NCBI GenBank assembly: GCA_035772735.1
Contig: JASDFA010000010.1
Span: 34,597,501-34,661,500 of the forward strand
DNA length: 64,000 nt
Direction of reading: 5' to 3'
DNA from: Datura wrightii
Lineage: Eukaryota; Streptophyta; Magnoliopsida; Solanales; Solanaceae
The notes under the pieces were generated by a model. That model was not told where the DNA came from, searched no databases, and saw only the letters and a list, made by a program, of their open reading frames with translations. Position numbers and translations under genes: made by a program. Numbering within the stretch: position 1 is the stretch's first letter; every line of letters starts with the position of its first letter. Shown here piece after piece: positions 31,438 to 42,782 of this stretch.

Positions 31438-32663
31438 TCCTCTAATTGTGTTTATGAATTGGGCAAGCCCATATGATCAAATATGTTTCATGATTTATCT
31501 AAATTTCATTTTATTAGCTTACCACATGGATTTGGAGTCTAGACTCCCACTATTTCAGCTTGTGACATGGTTTGAGCCCAAGGCTCCTCATGTTATGATT
31601 TCAGATTTACGCATATATGTTATGAGTCAACTTCGTCACTAGACGACGATTCAGATTTGTTGAAAAATGATGGAGAGCATATGCATATTTTCAGGAGTAG
31701 TGCCTCACACCATATAGGCTATGGGTTAGTCACCCTATGCCTCAGAACTACGTGCCAACGTAGATATGTTCAGATTATTTAGGACCTCCCTTGTGAGCTT
31801 CCCCTACCCCCAAGGGGCCTTTAGCTTGGTATGGATATCATGGTACCATCCTTATCCCTGGCAAGGGTTTTGATAGATCTGCCAACTTGAGTGTAATAGT
31901 GAGGACCACGTAAGCTCTATCGTGGTAATGGCGGTTATATGACGAGTCTCCCATTGTTCCTCATGATTTCAGTTATGCATGTTCATCAATTATGTTATTA
32001 TGTTTTTAGCAGTTTTGATCCATCGTCCAGTTTCAGTTAAGATTATCAATTTTCAGCTTTGGGTCATTTAATTCAGTTATGACACTTAGTTATGTTCAGA
32101 TTATGATTTTAGAAAATAGCATGCAAGCCTTAACCTCAGCATTTTATCTTGACTATGTTTTTATGATATGCATGATTTAAGATTTTACTTACTTAGAGAT
32201 TTTACTTACCTTACATACTCGGTATATTCCACGCACTGACCACATACTCTATGTTGTATCGTTTCATGATACAGTCTCAGATAGTCAACCTTAGTCCCGT
32301 CATTAGCTACATTTGTAGTATTAGCAATTTCCAGCCAGAGTTGGTGAGCCCTCATGTTTTGAGGGCCCTTCTTTTCAGTTGTATTTAGTATTTTCAGTTT
32401 CACACTATAGTGAGTTAGTTAGGGTCTTGTCCCATCAACTCGTCAGTAGTAGAGGCTTTTCAGACATAGTATGTTATCACTATTCAGCCTTGCATTGTGT
32501 ATTCAAATGTTGTGATATTTCCTGATTTCTGCTTTATTATATATGTTATACTTCCACTTGATTATGTTAATTTTAGATATCATGTTCATGTCATGGGTCG
32601 ATTTAATGCCTCTCGAGGTTCTTTGTCCTGTGTCTCGGTCCGACCTATGTTCGGGTCATGACA
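31438..32663 (+). repeat. Partial 5' LTR of D
   Basis: Matches C1 and E LTRs from mid-LTR to the end GGGTCATGACA, plus strand. The missing first half is replaced by the LTR of A. Confidence 0.8.
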
Positions 32664-32667
32664 AACT

Positions 32668-32680
32668 TGATATCAGAGTA
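32668..32680 (+). other. Primer binding site (initiator tRNA-Met) of D
   Basis: TGATATCAGAGTA after AACT. The canonical site is TGGTATCAGAGCC, so three bases have changed. Confidence 0.7.
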
Positions 32681-32870
32681 TTAGGTTTTGAAGTGTCCTA
32701 GGGTGTCTTAAAGGCATGTTAATTAGAGTATTTTTCATGGGTCTGAAGTGCGTCACACTTAAGATGAAGAGGCTATTAAACGTTTTAGGAAATGTTCCCT
32801 TCTTTCATGATCTAAGTTGTGCGATTAATGTCTCTATCCTTCTAACTCGTGCTATGCGTGTTTGCAGAAT

Positions 32871-33946
32871 CATGCCACCTTGCTGTGTCAATGGAAGAAG
32901 AAATGGGAATGGAAATGTCCATGAGAATGTGAATGGGAATTGGCATCAGCAGGCCCCATCAGCCCATGAGTATCATGTCCCCGAGTAGGTTGCCCATTCC
33001 TAGTTTAGGGTGACCATATAGATGCTAGCTCAGGCTTTTAGTTCCCAAGCCAATAAACAGGCAGTAGCACATGTCCCTCAGAATGGGAAAGCGGTGACGG
33101 CAAGACTCAGAGATTTTCTGAGGATGAACCCTTCGGAGTTTCTTAGGTCCAAGGTGGACAAGGATCCACATGAGTTTATTGAGGAAGTTCTAAAAATCAC
33201 CCATATCATAGGGGTGACTGGAGAATAGTGCGCGGACCTAGCCTCGTATCAGTTGAAAGGGGTTGCACACATTTGGTTCAAGCAATGTGAGGATAATAGG
33301 GCAGTTGGAGCAGGCCCTATTGGTTGGGATAATTTTCATGCCGCATTTGTTGATGGGTCTTTCCTCATGAGATGAGGGAGAATAAACCAGCCGAGTTTAT
33401 AAAAATGAAGCAAGGAAAGATGACAATGTAGGAGTATGCCTTGGAGTTCCCATGTCTGTCCAAGTATGCACCTGAGATGGTTACAGATCAGAGAGCCTTA
33501 GTGAGTCGGTTGATGCATGGTATAGCAGACTATTTGGTCAAGGATTGCCAGAACATGATGCTGCATTAGGATATTGACTTTCCCCAGATAGTTCTGTATG
33601 CCCAGCAGATGGAGGTAGTAAAGGTGAGTGAGCGGGAGAGAGAGGCAAAGAGGGCCAAGATTGATAGCTTCAGATTCTCCCAGTAGAGACCTAGTGGGCA
33701 TCACCAGCAGTCCCACTAGAGATCTTCAGTACTAGTGTCGTCGGCTATAAGAGTGCTATCTAGATCCAAGCGTGATCAGAGAGGACGAGCATCAGGCTCT
33801 TGAGGTTAGACTAGCAGACCCATAGAGTCTAGCACTCCAGAGTATAGTAGATATGGCCGGAGACACGTGGGTAAGTTCTTAGCAAGTTCAGGTGCTTGTT
33901 TTGGGTGTGGGAATCCTAGACATATGCTTAGAGATTGCCCAGCTGT
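32871..33946 (+). pseudogene. gag: gag of chromovirus D, left of N2
   Basis: Starts at ATG 32871 (MPPCCVNGRRNGNGN). LRDFLRMNPSEFLRSKVDKD and ASYQLKGVAHIWFKQC mark the capsid. The zinc knuckle CFGCGNPRHMLRDCP at about 33897-33941 is intact and is the last thing before the insertion. Stops include TAG at 32986, near 33019 and at 33226, and TGA near 33373. It cannot give a full protein. Confidence 0.82.
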
Positions 33947-35343
33947 TGATCCTGGGCAGATTTATATGCCCAAGTGATACTCAAATGCGTCATTTTGTCT
34001 TGTTTATCTAACGATGTTTGTACATTCTCATATGAATTGCAGTCAAATGTGAATTTATACTAATCAACATGATTAGCGTTGTTTTGTAGGAAAAATATAA
34101 TTTTATAAAGCTAAGATGCATGTTTGGAGAAATAGGGATTGGACTCGAAAGCGAGCAAGGAAAAGGCCAAGGAAAGCATGAATTAAAGGGGCTCCGCGAT
34201 GGAGCCGTGTCACGCTGCCATCACGGATGCATTATGCCCGGATGCTGAAGATGAGCCAAATTCCTGAGAAGGTGCACGTTGGGGCCATGGCACGTTGGCC
34301 TAGCCCCGCGTTGCACGCCGTGCCACGTTAGGCTTAAATATCTAGACGACCGGATTCAAGTAAGGGTCCGCGTTGGTGGCGTGTCACAGAGGCAGTGCTC
34401 CGCGATGCACTCCATGACACGTTACTTGTTATTCCGGGAAAAATTCCCACTAGTATAAATAGAACACTTAGGTTCATTTTTAATAATTCGGACTTAGTTG
34501 AGCAAGAACGTGGGTTACAGGCAGTTGAGGGGACGAAAATCTTAGGGTTCTTCTCTATCTCTTTCTCCTTTATTTCAATTGTTTGTATGATTTACACTCA
34601 TTTGATGATGTTTAATCCAAAAATGAGTGGCTAAATTCACTTCTTGCTAAGGTTAAGAACATTTGTATTGAAATGTAATTCTTGATCAATTTGTTTTTCA
34701 TCTTATCTTCGATGGTTGTTCTATTGATTCTTGTTCTTACTGCATTAATATGTGGCGTATCTAAAAAGTCCGGTTTCACTCGAGAGAGCAAGAAATTGGA
34801 AAGTTTTGAATTGATAGGATATGATCTTTTCTTAGTTTGGGAAAATTGAGAATTGATTTACCTTCAGGATAGAGATATACCAGAAAGTCGTATTAGTCAA
34901 TTAAGGAATCTGTTTTGTATGGCTAGAACATGAATTTCTTTTTATCACAGAGATGTAGGTGGAAGGTTCATGATTCTTAAGTTGGGTTAAATACGAGAGT
35001 TTTAATCTATAGGCAATAATTCTTGACTAGCAACCGGAGGAAAGATTAATCAAATTGTATCGATAATTTATTTATCTACATGTTCATTTTAGCCTCAGCA
35101 TGCTCATACTTATAGTTCAGACTCAAATTGTATATTTGTTTTAAACTTAGTATAAACTTAGGAAACAAAATATCAAAATTCTCTTCACACTGTTGTCTGC
35201 AATTTAGAGTTAAAGTTTATTGACACTTGATTAGATTGATACCTTAGTCCAGTTCCTGTGGGATCGATACATGGCTTACTTGAGCCACTTTACTACTTGT
35301 TCGACCACGTGCACTTGCGTGTAGTTGCGAAGAGACCCGAACA
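33947..35343 (+). repeat. 5' LTR of N2
   Basis: 1397 bp, TGATCCTGGGCAG...CCCGAACA. TATA box at 34454-34462; dyad arms 34380-34391 and 34410-34421, each with one CpG-type change. Confidence 0.93.
34183..34462 (+). promoter_or_regulatory. CG-rich U3 block, dyad and TATA box of N2
   Basis: CTCCGCGATGG near 34190, two GGCACGTTGG-type words near 34288-34330, and the dyad with an 18-nt spacer holding CTCCGCGATG (34392-34409). TTAC follows where the others have TTGC. TATA box TATAAATAG at 34454. Confidence 0.6.
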
Positions 35344-35349
35344 AGTTTT

Positions 35350-35367
35350 TGGCGCCGTTGCCAGGGA
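35350..35367 (+). other. Primer binding site (tRNA-Asp) of N2
   Basis: TGGCGCCGTTGCCAGGGA, one mismatch to the tRNA-Asp complement, six bases after the LTR. Confidence 0.92.
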
Positions 35368-35471
35368 CTGGCAATCGGTAAAATTGTTTTCTTAAGTGTT
35401 AGTTTACTATTTCTTCTTAGTGTTGACAACTTGTTCTTAGCCTGTATTTTGCAGATATTAATTTCTTTTGA

Positions 35472-36264
35472 ACACTGGTAAGAAACAAGGAGCTAGTGGA
35501 CTCATATTTAGAGCCAGAAAGACAGTTCCATCGTCAAAGGAGAGAAGCTCTAGAGAAAAAGCTGCAGTTGCTCAGACAAACAATCCTGGAGCAACAACAG
35601 AATCCACCAGTTGTAAGGGCAGTGTTAGTGCCCGAGAAAATGACAGCTAGGCCGGTTTGCGAGGTGGCAATCCCACATGGTAACAACGTGACATCTAGCA
35701 TCCGCAAACCTGAGCCAGGAGGGAGGTTCGAGCTTAAACAGAACATGGTGCAATTGCTGCACACCAACGGGCAGTTCACAGGTCTCCCTCACGAGGACCA
35801 CAACAACATCTCCAAAATTTTTTGGAGATAAGTGACACCTACATCCCCGCTGGAGTGTCATCAGATCATGTCAGGCTTACATTGTTCCCATTTTCACTTT
35901 TAGGAGAAGCTAAGAGGTGGTTGAAAGTTGAGCCACCTAATTCCATCACCACATGGGATGATCTTTCAAAGAAATTCTTGATACGGTTCTTTCCATCCGG
36001 TAAAACAGCAAGACTTAGAAGTCAAATTCTATGTTTTAAACAAAGAGAGGGAGAGAATCTGTATCAAGCTTGGGAGAGATTCAAATCTATGTTGTGGGAT
36101 TGTCCTCATCATCACCAATCCAATGATGTGCTAGTGCATACTTTTATATAGGGTTTGGAACACCACACAAGAATCTTTCTAGACTTAGCAGCTGGGGGAC
36201 AAGCATTAGAGAAGACTTATGAGGAGCTATATACTTTGTTAAATCGTATTTCGCAGGGGAATCC
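35472..36264 (+). pseudogene. gag: gag of N2, left of B
   Basis: Same frame layout as N1: TGA at 35469, no ATG before the conserved start, CTG at 35475 and GTG at 35496. A one-base deletion near 35800 (GAGGACC where N1 has GAGGATCC) shifts the frame. The frame is recovered from 35822 (SDTYIPAGVSS, LFPFSLLGEAKRWLK). TAG replaces Glu at 36149. It is cut at RISQGN by B and continues with NPEWNADSS at 46911. Confidence 0.85.
36260..36264 (+). repeat. Target-site duplication AATCC (left) of B
   Basis: AATCC before B; repeated exactly at 46911-46915. Confidence 0.95.
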
Positions 36265-38960
36265 TGTCACACCCCGCCTTGGGGGGTATGATTGGCACCT
36301 GGTGCCCTACTAGGACCTAACCTGTTGGACTGTTAAGCCTGGGCACATCTGGTGCCTGGCTGGCTCTGACTCACATTTCTGGAAACAAAGGGCTATATAA
36401 CGGCTGTAAACACAGCCCCCGGCCCATTGGCCTATAGCCTTCTGTACCTGTACTAACAGCTGACCAGAGACATAGCAACTCAGGGAAACCTATGCAGGCC
36501 GACAAGGCCACCATGCTGTCTAGTTATCTGCAACTCAATCATAAAGTATTAAAAAGCTACGTGACCGACAAGGTCACCACTACTGACAACTATGGCCCCA
36601 CACGACCATCACAATAGAAAGAAGGAACACTACCAGCTATACAACTGCACGGCCTCTCACGACCGGCTCATCTGACCACAGGGAATATATACAGACTGCA
36701 AGCCTCTAGGAAGAATAATGGAAATGATTGGGACAGGGCCCCTACCTACCCGTACTGCACAACAAAAAGAACTGGACTACACCTCTAGAAATTCAGTCTC
36801 CAGATGACAGGAGCTGAATACTCAACCGCTGATGGGGATCACGTGGTATCGCCTGCTCGTCTATGGGTACCTGCAGGCAAGTAATGCAGCGCCCCACTGG
36901 GCGTCAGTACCGCTGGTACTGAGTATGTAAAGCAATAACTGAAAGAGATATCTGAAATCAATAATATAACTGACGAAACTGGAATAAGAAAACTAGATTA
37001 ACTATCTGATGGTGTAGATCGTACCTGTTCTTAATCATACTGAAGGGAGTAGGAATCATACCTGGAGACGTATCATTCTACTACTAATCTTCTTGTATCT
37101 ACTGTAATATAACATAACATACATAGCATAACATGGCATACACAACCTTACCCAGCCCCCATAAGCCGGGAGGTACAATCAACACAGAATCTATACCCCT
37201 ACCCCGGTCATCCCATCTCCTATACTGACTATAAGCATCCCGCCGGTCCCTGGGTATGCACTTGGGCTCGCTGAGCCCCTGACTATAACTGCATCCGAGT
37301 CCGGAGGACTCCTGAATCTGGACTCGGGCGTATCCGCTCGACTGGGGTGTGTAAAGGCCGATCAAGGCACAAAATATGGGGAAAAATGGCATCCCATCTT
37401 CGTCCCCTATGGGACGGCATGCCAATCCATGGAGCGACGTATCCTCGTCCTCTGGCGGATGAGTCGATACAGCTATTAACCCTGGGCGGTCATGGATGCT
37501 AGGTAATCCAACCCCAAATAATACAACGGTCTCAACTGGTAATACTGTCTGGGTATCTCACATGATGAGGCTAGTAGGGGTAAAGTACCATATATATTAC
37601 ATGCTGAGCTGATGATAGTAATCTGTACGTATTTAATACGTGGTGAGGCAGGTAAAGATGTATAAATATGAATATAGTCTCCTGTCGGGCTGTACTGGGC
37701 AAACGCTACATAAGATAATGTTTCTGCTGAAAACTCTGTTGTTCCCTAATTTTCTGTATACACTATATGCTGGACTAGTGATAGAAATATGTATATGCTT
37801 AATACATGCTGAGGCTGGAAGTACTATATATGTATGTACGAATATAGTCTTTCTGCTGAACTATGCTGTATACTGACTTTCTATAGTAACATGATTTACT
37901 ATTCCTGACATGCTTTCTAAACTTCATTTTAGTCTGCTATTCTATTTCTGAAGTGCTTTATGGGTATTGCATTACTATACGGGGTTTCAACTAAATACAA
38001 CCATATCTTAACATGGCATATCACATCACATACTGAGTATACTGGGCAATCTCTAACACTTGCGTTAGAATCTATATCATACTGATAGGTTTCATACACA
38101 TTATAACCCAATGTTTCTCACATCGTACCAATATTCATAATAACGCAATACTCGACTTCTGATCATCCTACTAGTCTGTAAAAATGCTATACTGTCTCAA
38201 TATTACTTAACTTGCTGAGGAAACTAACTTTACATACCTTATCATTGACTATTCGTCCGTCGGACGAGGCTCGGCCGGTACTTCCACTATTTTCTTCCAA
38301 CTGCATTCATAAATACGTCAATCAATAGTAAATACAACTTTATTGTAAAGAGCAACATTACTTTCGATATAGTTTATAGCCTAAACTTAGGCTTATCGAA
38401 AGACGGTCGAAAACTCACTATTTTTCAGCGACCCAGAAGGGAGAAGTATTCACTTCTCAGCTAGGAACACATTGACATTAATTTAGAGCAATTCTACTTA
38501 CCTTAGTTCGGTGGCTCACCGATTCGTCGGCCGTATTTCACGAAACCAAATCCGTAGAAATGCTCTCTGCTGGTAAATACTTTGGTATCTAGGATTAATT
38601 TGAGTTTGGGCAGCGTTTGGCAGCGTAATCGGACGAAAATATATAATTTTCCTTCGTCTTCCTCTGTTTACTACGCTTTTCTGGAAATTTGCAAGTGATA
38701 AATGATTTTAAACCGAAGTGGGGGCTTTATATACTTGGTCCTGGACTTGGGCAACGTGTCACGGAGCCATCGCGGAGGCCTCTCCTCCGTGACATGCTGC
38801 CATCGCGGAGGGGCTCTGCCTCGGCTCCTCCTGCGATGGTTCGACGGGTTTTTCGTCCGATCTTTTGCCGGGCCTTTCTCCAACACGTATGGCCTTCAAA
38901 TATGCTTAACCAACGTGGGAATAGGTCATCTAAGTGCCGGGAATTCTACGGGGTATAACA
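36265..38960 (-). repeat. 3' LTR of B
   Basis: 2696 bp; on the plus strand TGTCACACCCCGCC...GGGGTATAACA. It includes an imperfect duplication of about 120-160 bp around 37600-37885 (TGAGGC, AATATAGTCT landmarks). TATA box at 38725-38733 (minus). Confidence 0.95.
38725..38830 (-). promoter_or_regulatory. LTR promoter of B (3' LTR) with the 12-18-12 dyad module
   Basis: TATATAAAG on minus at 38725-38733. Arms 38755-38766 (CGTGTCACGGAG, plus strand) and 38785-38796 (CTCCGTGACATG) flank an 18-nt spacer with CATCGCGGAG. In the transcription direction the module is followed by TTGC and the TATA box lies 21 bases on. CTCCGCGATGG precedes it by three bases. It has the same structure as the N elements. 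Confidence 0.65.
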
Positions 38961-38972
38961 TTCTCCCCCCGT
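38961..38972 (-). other. Polypurine tract of B
   Basis: AACGGGGGGAGAA on the minus strand directly before the LTR start TGTTATACCCCG, preceded by ATTCGAGGACGAATG. Confidence 0.88.
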
Positions 38973-39232
38973 TAAGAACATTCGTCCTCGAATGTATACT
39001 GTTATCTAGAGGACTGCTTACTTTGCTTTCTGGAAAAATTTTGGCAGAGTTTCCCCTGTAATATGGACTATCGCAAGAACCTGAAACGCAGTAAAGTCCA
39101 ACACAGGCACTGCACACAATATTCTAAGATTTACTGGACAACTAAATATCACTTCTTCTTTATCATTTACAACATACAACCATAAGGTACGGCATAAATA
39201 ATAATACGGACATACCTGTCGCCTGATTAGGC

Positions 39233-39789
39233 CTAAAATAGGTGAGGGTATCTGATTTTCATATCTTCTTTAGCCTCCCACGTCATTTCCTCCCGATTTC
39301 TGTTACGCCACAATACTTTGACAGATGCAACATCTTTAGTTCTCAGCCTGCGAATCTGTCTGTCTAAGATAGCTATGGGTAGGCTAACTCCTCTGTGACC
39401 TGAACATCCTGTACTGGAACTACTGTAGAAGGGTCCCCTATGAACTTCCTTAACATAGAGACGTGGAACACTGGGTGAACAGATGCTAGCTCGGGAGGCA
39501 AGTTAAACTCGTATGCAACTCGGCCAATTCTTCGCCGAATCTGATATGGCCCAATGAATCTTGGGCTAAGCTTGCCTTTCTTGCCAAACCTCATTACCCC
39601 TTTCATCGGGGACACTTTCAGATATACCCAGTCGTTTACCGAAAATTCTAGATTTCTGCGCCGCCTATCTGCGTATGATTTCTGGCGGCTCTGAGCGGTC
39701 AGTAAACGTTCTCGGATAAGCTTTATCTTTTCCTCGGACTGCCGAACAATGTCTGGGCCAACTAATGCTGATTCTCCTATCTCAACCAA
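39233..39789 (-). pseudogene. pol: Integrase C-terminus and chromodomain of B
   Basis: SYADRRRRNLEFSVNDWVYL, SPMKGVMRFGKKGKLSPRFI, GPYQIRRRIGRVAYEF and HPVFHVSMLRKFIGDPSTVV are open to EELAYP. A frameshift that looks like a deletion of about 10 bases follows at 39373-39385. The chromodomain end continues in another frame (RQIRRLRTKDVASVKVLWRN, TWEAKEDM) to a stop at 39233. Confidence 0.88.
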
Positions 39790-40721
39790 CCCACCGGCGA
39801 TCTACATTTTCGCCCGTACAATGCCTCGAAAGGTGCCATCTGAATAGCTGAATGGTAGTTGTTATTATCAGCAAATTCAATTAATGAGAGATGTTCATCC
39901 CAGCTGCCCCCAAAATCTAACACACACGCTCGTAGCATATCTTCGAGCGTCTGAATCGTACGTTCCGCTTGCCCATCTGTTTAAGGATGGAATGCTGTGC
40001 TTAAATTAATCTGCGTCCCCAAACCTTTCTGAAACGACTGCCAGAATCTAGCTGTAAACTGTGCTCCCCTATCTGAAATAATAGATACTGGCACTCCATG
40101 CAATCTAACTATTTCTCTGATATATAATTCGGCATAATCCTCAGCTGAGAAGGTAGCCCTCACTGGTAGGAAATGAGCTGATTTTGTCAGCCTGTCAACT
40201 ATTACCCAAATGGAATCATTTCTGCGTCTAGTACGGGGTAACCCTGTTACAAAATCCATGTTTATTACTTCCCATTTCCACATAGGTATCATTATCTCTT
40301 GAGTCAAACCACCCGGTTTCTGGTGCTCTGCTTTCACCTGTTGACAATTAGCACATCTAGATACAAATTCAGCTATCTCAGTTTTCATACCTGGCCACCA
40401 GTAGATGTTTCTAATGTCGTGGTACATTTTCGTCGCCCCTGGGTGAAGGGAATAGCAAGCGTAGTGTACCTCATGCATGATATGCCCACGAAGGCCTGAG
40501 ACATTCGGGACACAAAGGCGGCCCTTACAATGTAGCACATCATCCTCGGTTATTTGAAAATCTGGCTCCTTACCCTTCTGAACTCTATCTCTGAGCTGGA
40601 CTAAATCGGGATCCTCATACTGTCGTCCCTTTACCTCTGTAACTAACGATGACACTGCAGAATTCTCAATTACTGCTCCATTATTTTCAGTTTCCATTAC
40701 TCGAACGGCTAGACCAGCTAA
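39790..40721 (-). pseudogene. pol: Integrase core of B
   Basis: Zinc-binding HHCC region: [20 protein letters not shown] and RCANCQQVK, all four ligands kept. Catalytic core: [39 protein letters not shown] at 39981 replaces Gln in the H-P-Q-T-D-G motif; GQAER carries the catalytic Glu. A frameshift near 39795 joins to the C-terminal part. It would catalyse strand transfer of the cDNA. Confidence 0.92.
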
Positions 40722-41225
40722 CTAATGAATTTCCCTGGCCAATTTCTGCTTCTCAGGTCGCAAATATACTAAACTCCCCATTGACTTACGGCTCAGGGCA
40801 TCCGCTACGACATTAGCTTTTCCAGGGTGGTATAGAATATTCACATCATAGTCTTTTAACAACTCTAACCAGCGGCGTTGCTGCAGATTCAACTCCCTCT
40901 GAGTGAAAATGTACTGTAAGCTCTTATGATCTGTGTATATATCAACATGGACGTCGTACAGATAATGCCTCCACATCTTCAAGGCATGAATTACTGCGGC
41001 CAATTCCAGGACATGGGTAGGGTAATTCTTTTCGTGCTTCTTCAGCTGTCTGGAAGCATATGCAATTACTCTACCATGCTGCATCAACACACAACCCAAC
41101 CCGATACCTGACGCGTCGCAATAAACTGAATACCCTTCTGTGCCTTCCGGCAATGCTAATACTGGGGCGGAGGTTAATCTGTCTTTCAGTTCCTGGAAAC
41201 TCTGCTCGCATGCCTCCGTCCACTA
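40722..41225 (-). pseudogene. pol: RNase H of B
   Basis: [53 protein letters not shown] and [15 protein letters not shown] contain the acidic catalytic residues (Asp, Glu, Asp, Asp). It is bounded by TAG stops at 41223 and 40722, each where the family has Gln. Confidence 0.9.
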
Positions 41226-42209
41226 AAACTTTGCTGCTTTCTGTGTTAATTTGGTCAGAGGTGCCGCAATAGTCGAGAACCCTTCAACGAATCTCCTGTA
41301 ATATCCTGCCAACCCCAGAAAGCTACGAACTTCCGTCGGAGTGGTAGGCCTAGGCCATGACTTAACTGCTTCTATCTTCTGCTTATCTACCTGTATACCG
41401 GTGTCTGAGACAATATGCCCTAAAAAGGCCACTGAGTTAAGCCAGAATTCACACTTCGAAAACTTAGGATACAACTGGCGGTCCCTGAGAATCTGGAGCA
41501 CTATCCGCAAATGAGTCCGGTGATCTGCTTCAGAGCGTGAATACACCAGAATATCATCAATGAATACTATCACGAACAAGTCCAAGAAAGGTCTGAAAAT
41601 ACTGTTCATCAGGTCCATGAAGACTGCTGGGGCATTCGTTAGCCCGAAGGACATAACTAAAAATTCAAAATGTCCATATCGGGTCCTGAATGCTGTCTTA
41701 GGAATATCTCTCTCACGTGCTCGGACCTGATGATATCCGGACCGCAAGTCAATTTTGGAAAAGTATCTGGCTCCCTGTAACTGATCAAATAGGTCATCAA
41801 TTCTGGGAAGCGGATACTTGTTCTTTACTGTAACTTTGTTTAGCTGCCGATAATCTATGCACATTCGGAGCGAGCCATCTTTCTTTCTCACAAACAAGAC
41901 TAGCGCACCCCACGGGGAAGTGCTCGGCCTGATAAAACCTTTATCTAGCAAGTCTTTCAACTGCTCTTTTAATTCTCTGAGTTCTGCAGGAGCCATACGA
42001 TAGGGAAGTATTGATATTGGTTGAGTGCCTGGAAACAAGTCGATAGCAAAGTCTATTTCCCTTTCTGGGGGAATACCAGGTAACTCATCAGGAAATACAT
42101 CTGGGAATTCATTTACCACTAGGACAGACTGGAGTGTCGGAGATTCTGCTTGGACATTCTGAACTCTGACAAGATGGTAAATGCACCCCTTAGATATCAA
42201 CTTTCTCGC
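41226..42209 (-). pseudogene. pol: Reverse transcriptase of B
   Basis: [87 protein letters not shown], the catalytic FIDDILVYS, then [11 protein letters not shown] and the thumb/connection [16 protein letters not shown]. About 325 codons are uninterrupted and every catalytic residue is visible. It is closed by the TAG at 41223. Confidence 0.94.
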
Positions 42210-42782
42210 CTAAAGGTAGGAAATAAACCTACCTTTTGGCATAACGGTGCTTCCCTTCCACTCCCATACTGCTTCTCCTGGAAAGTGGAATCGGACCATT
42301 TTGGTCCAACATTCAACATTGGCAAAGCATGGTACTAGCCAGTCCATACCCATTATGGCATCGAAGTCTATCATTTCTAACTCGACCAGATCTACTGTGG
42401 TCTGACGGTCACCAATCTCTACTGTACACCCGCAGTAGATTCGGCTAGCTGTGATAGAGTCACCGACGGGCATAGATACTAAGAAGGGCTGCTGTAATGA
42501 TTCTGGTACAATACTAAACTTCCGTGCCACAAATGGAGTAATATAGGACAAAGTAGACCCTGGATCAATTAACACATAAGCAGGGTGTGAGCAGATAGTT
42601 AGCATACCTGTCACAATATCAGGCGACGCTTCTGAATCTTGCCTCCCTGGTAAGGCATATGTGCGGCTTGGGCCCGCACCTATACTGGAGGCCCTTGATC
42701 TGCCCCGACCCCTGCCTGCTGAAACTGAGGGCCTGCGCCCAGTCGAGGATGCTGTGACTCGTGATCCTTCCGATGTCCTATC
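42210..42782 (-). pseudogene. pol: Protease of B
   Basis: After the gag stop at 42783 the same frame continues. LIDPGSTLSYITPFV carries the active site (Asp-Pro-Gly-Ser, common in chromoviruses) and DFDAIMGMDWL the second conserved segment. TAG at 42210 stands where A has a Lys codon (ISYLKARK). Confidence 0.9.

Larger units (their letters stand above)
31438..33946 (+). mobile_element. D: Tekay-type chromovirus, left part
   Basis: Inner part of a 5' LTR, primer site and gag as far as the zinc knuckle, where N2 is inserted. The LTR belongs to the C1/E family. The element continues at 60548 with the sequence that follows the zinc knuckle in E, which shows that 33947-60544 is inserted DNA. Confidence 0.78.
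33947..36264 (+). mobile_element. N2: second non-autonomous Athila-type element, left part
   Basis: 5' LTR, primer site and the first 260 or so codons of gag, cut by chromovirus B. It resumes at 46911. The left flank is GCTGT (33942-33946). The right end of N2 (52577) touches element E, so a target duplication can only be reconstructed. Confidence 0.92.

Noticed and set aside
34380..34421. Two changes in the N2 LTR dyad that might be compensatory, keeping an RNA stem.
   Set aside because: They are at neighbouring, not paired, positions and both are CpG-to-CpA type, so deamination explains them.
37640..37876. Open frames in both LTRs of B (37640-37876 and 45590-45826; 38702-39061 and 46652-47044).
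   Set aside because: They lie in U3/U5 DNA, some on the strand opposite to transcription; being in both LTRs only reflects LTR identity.
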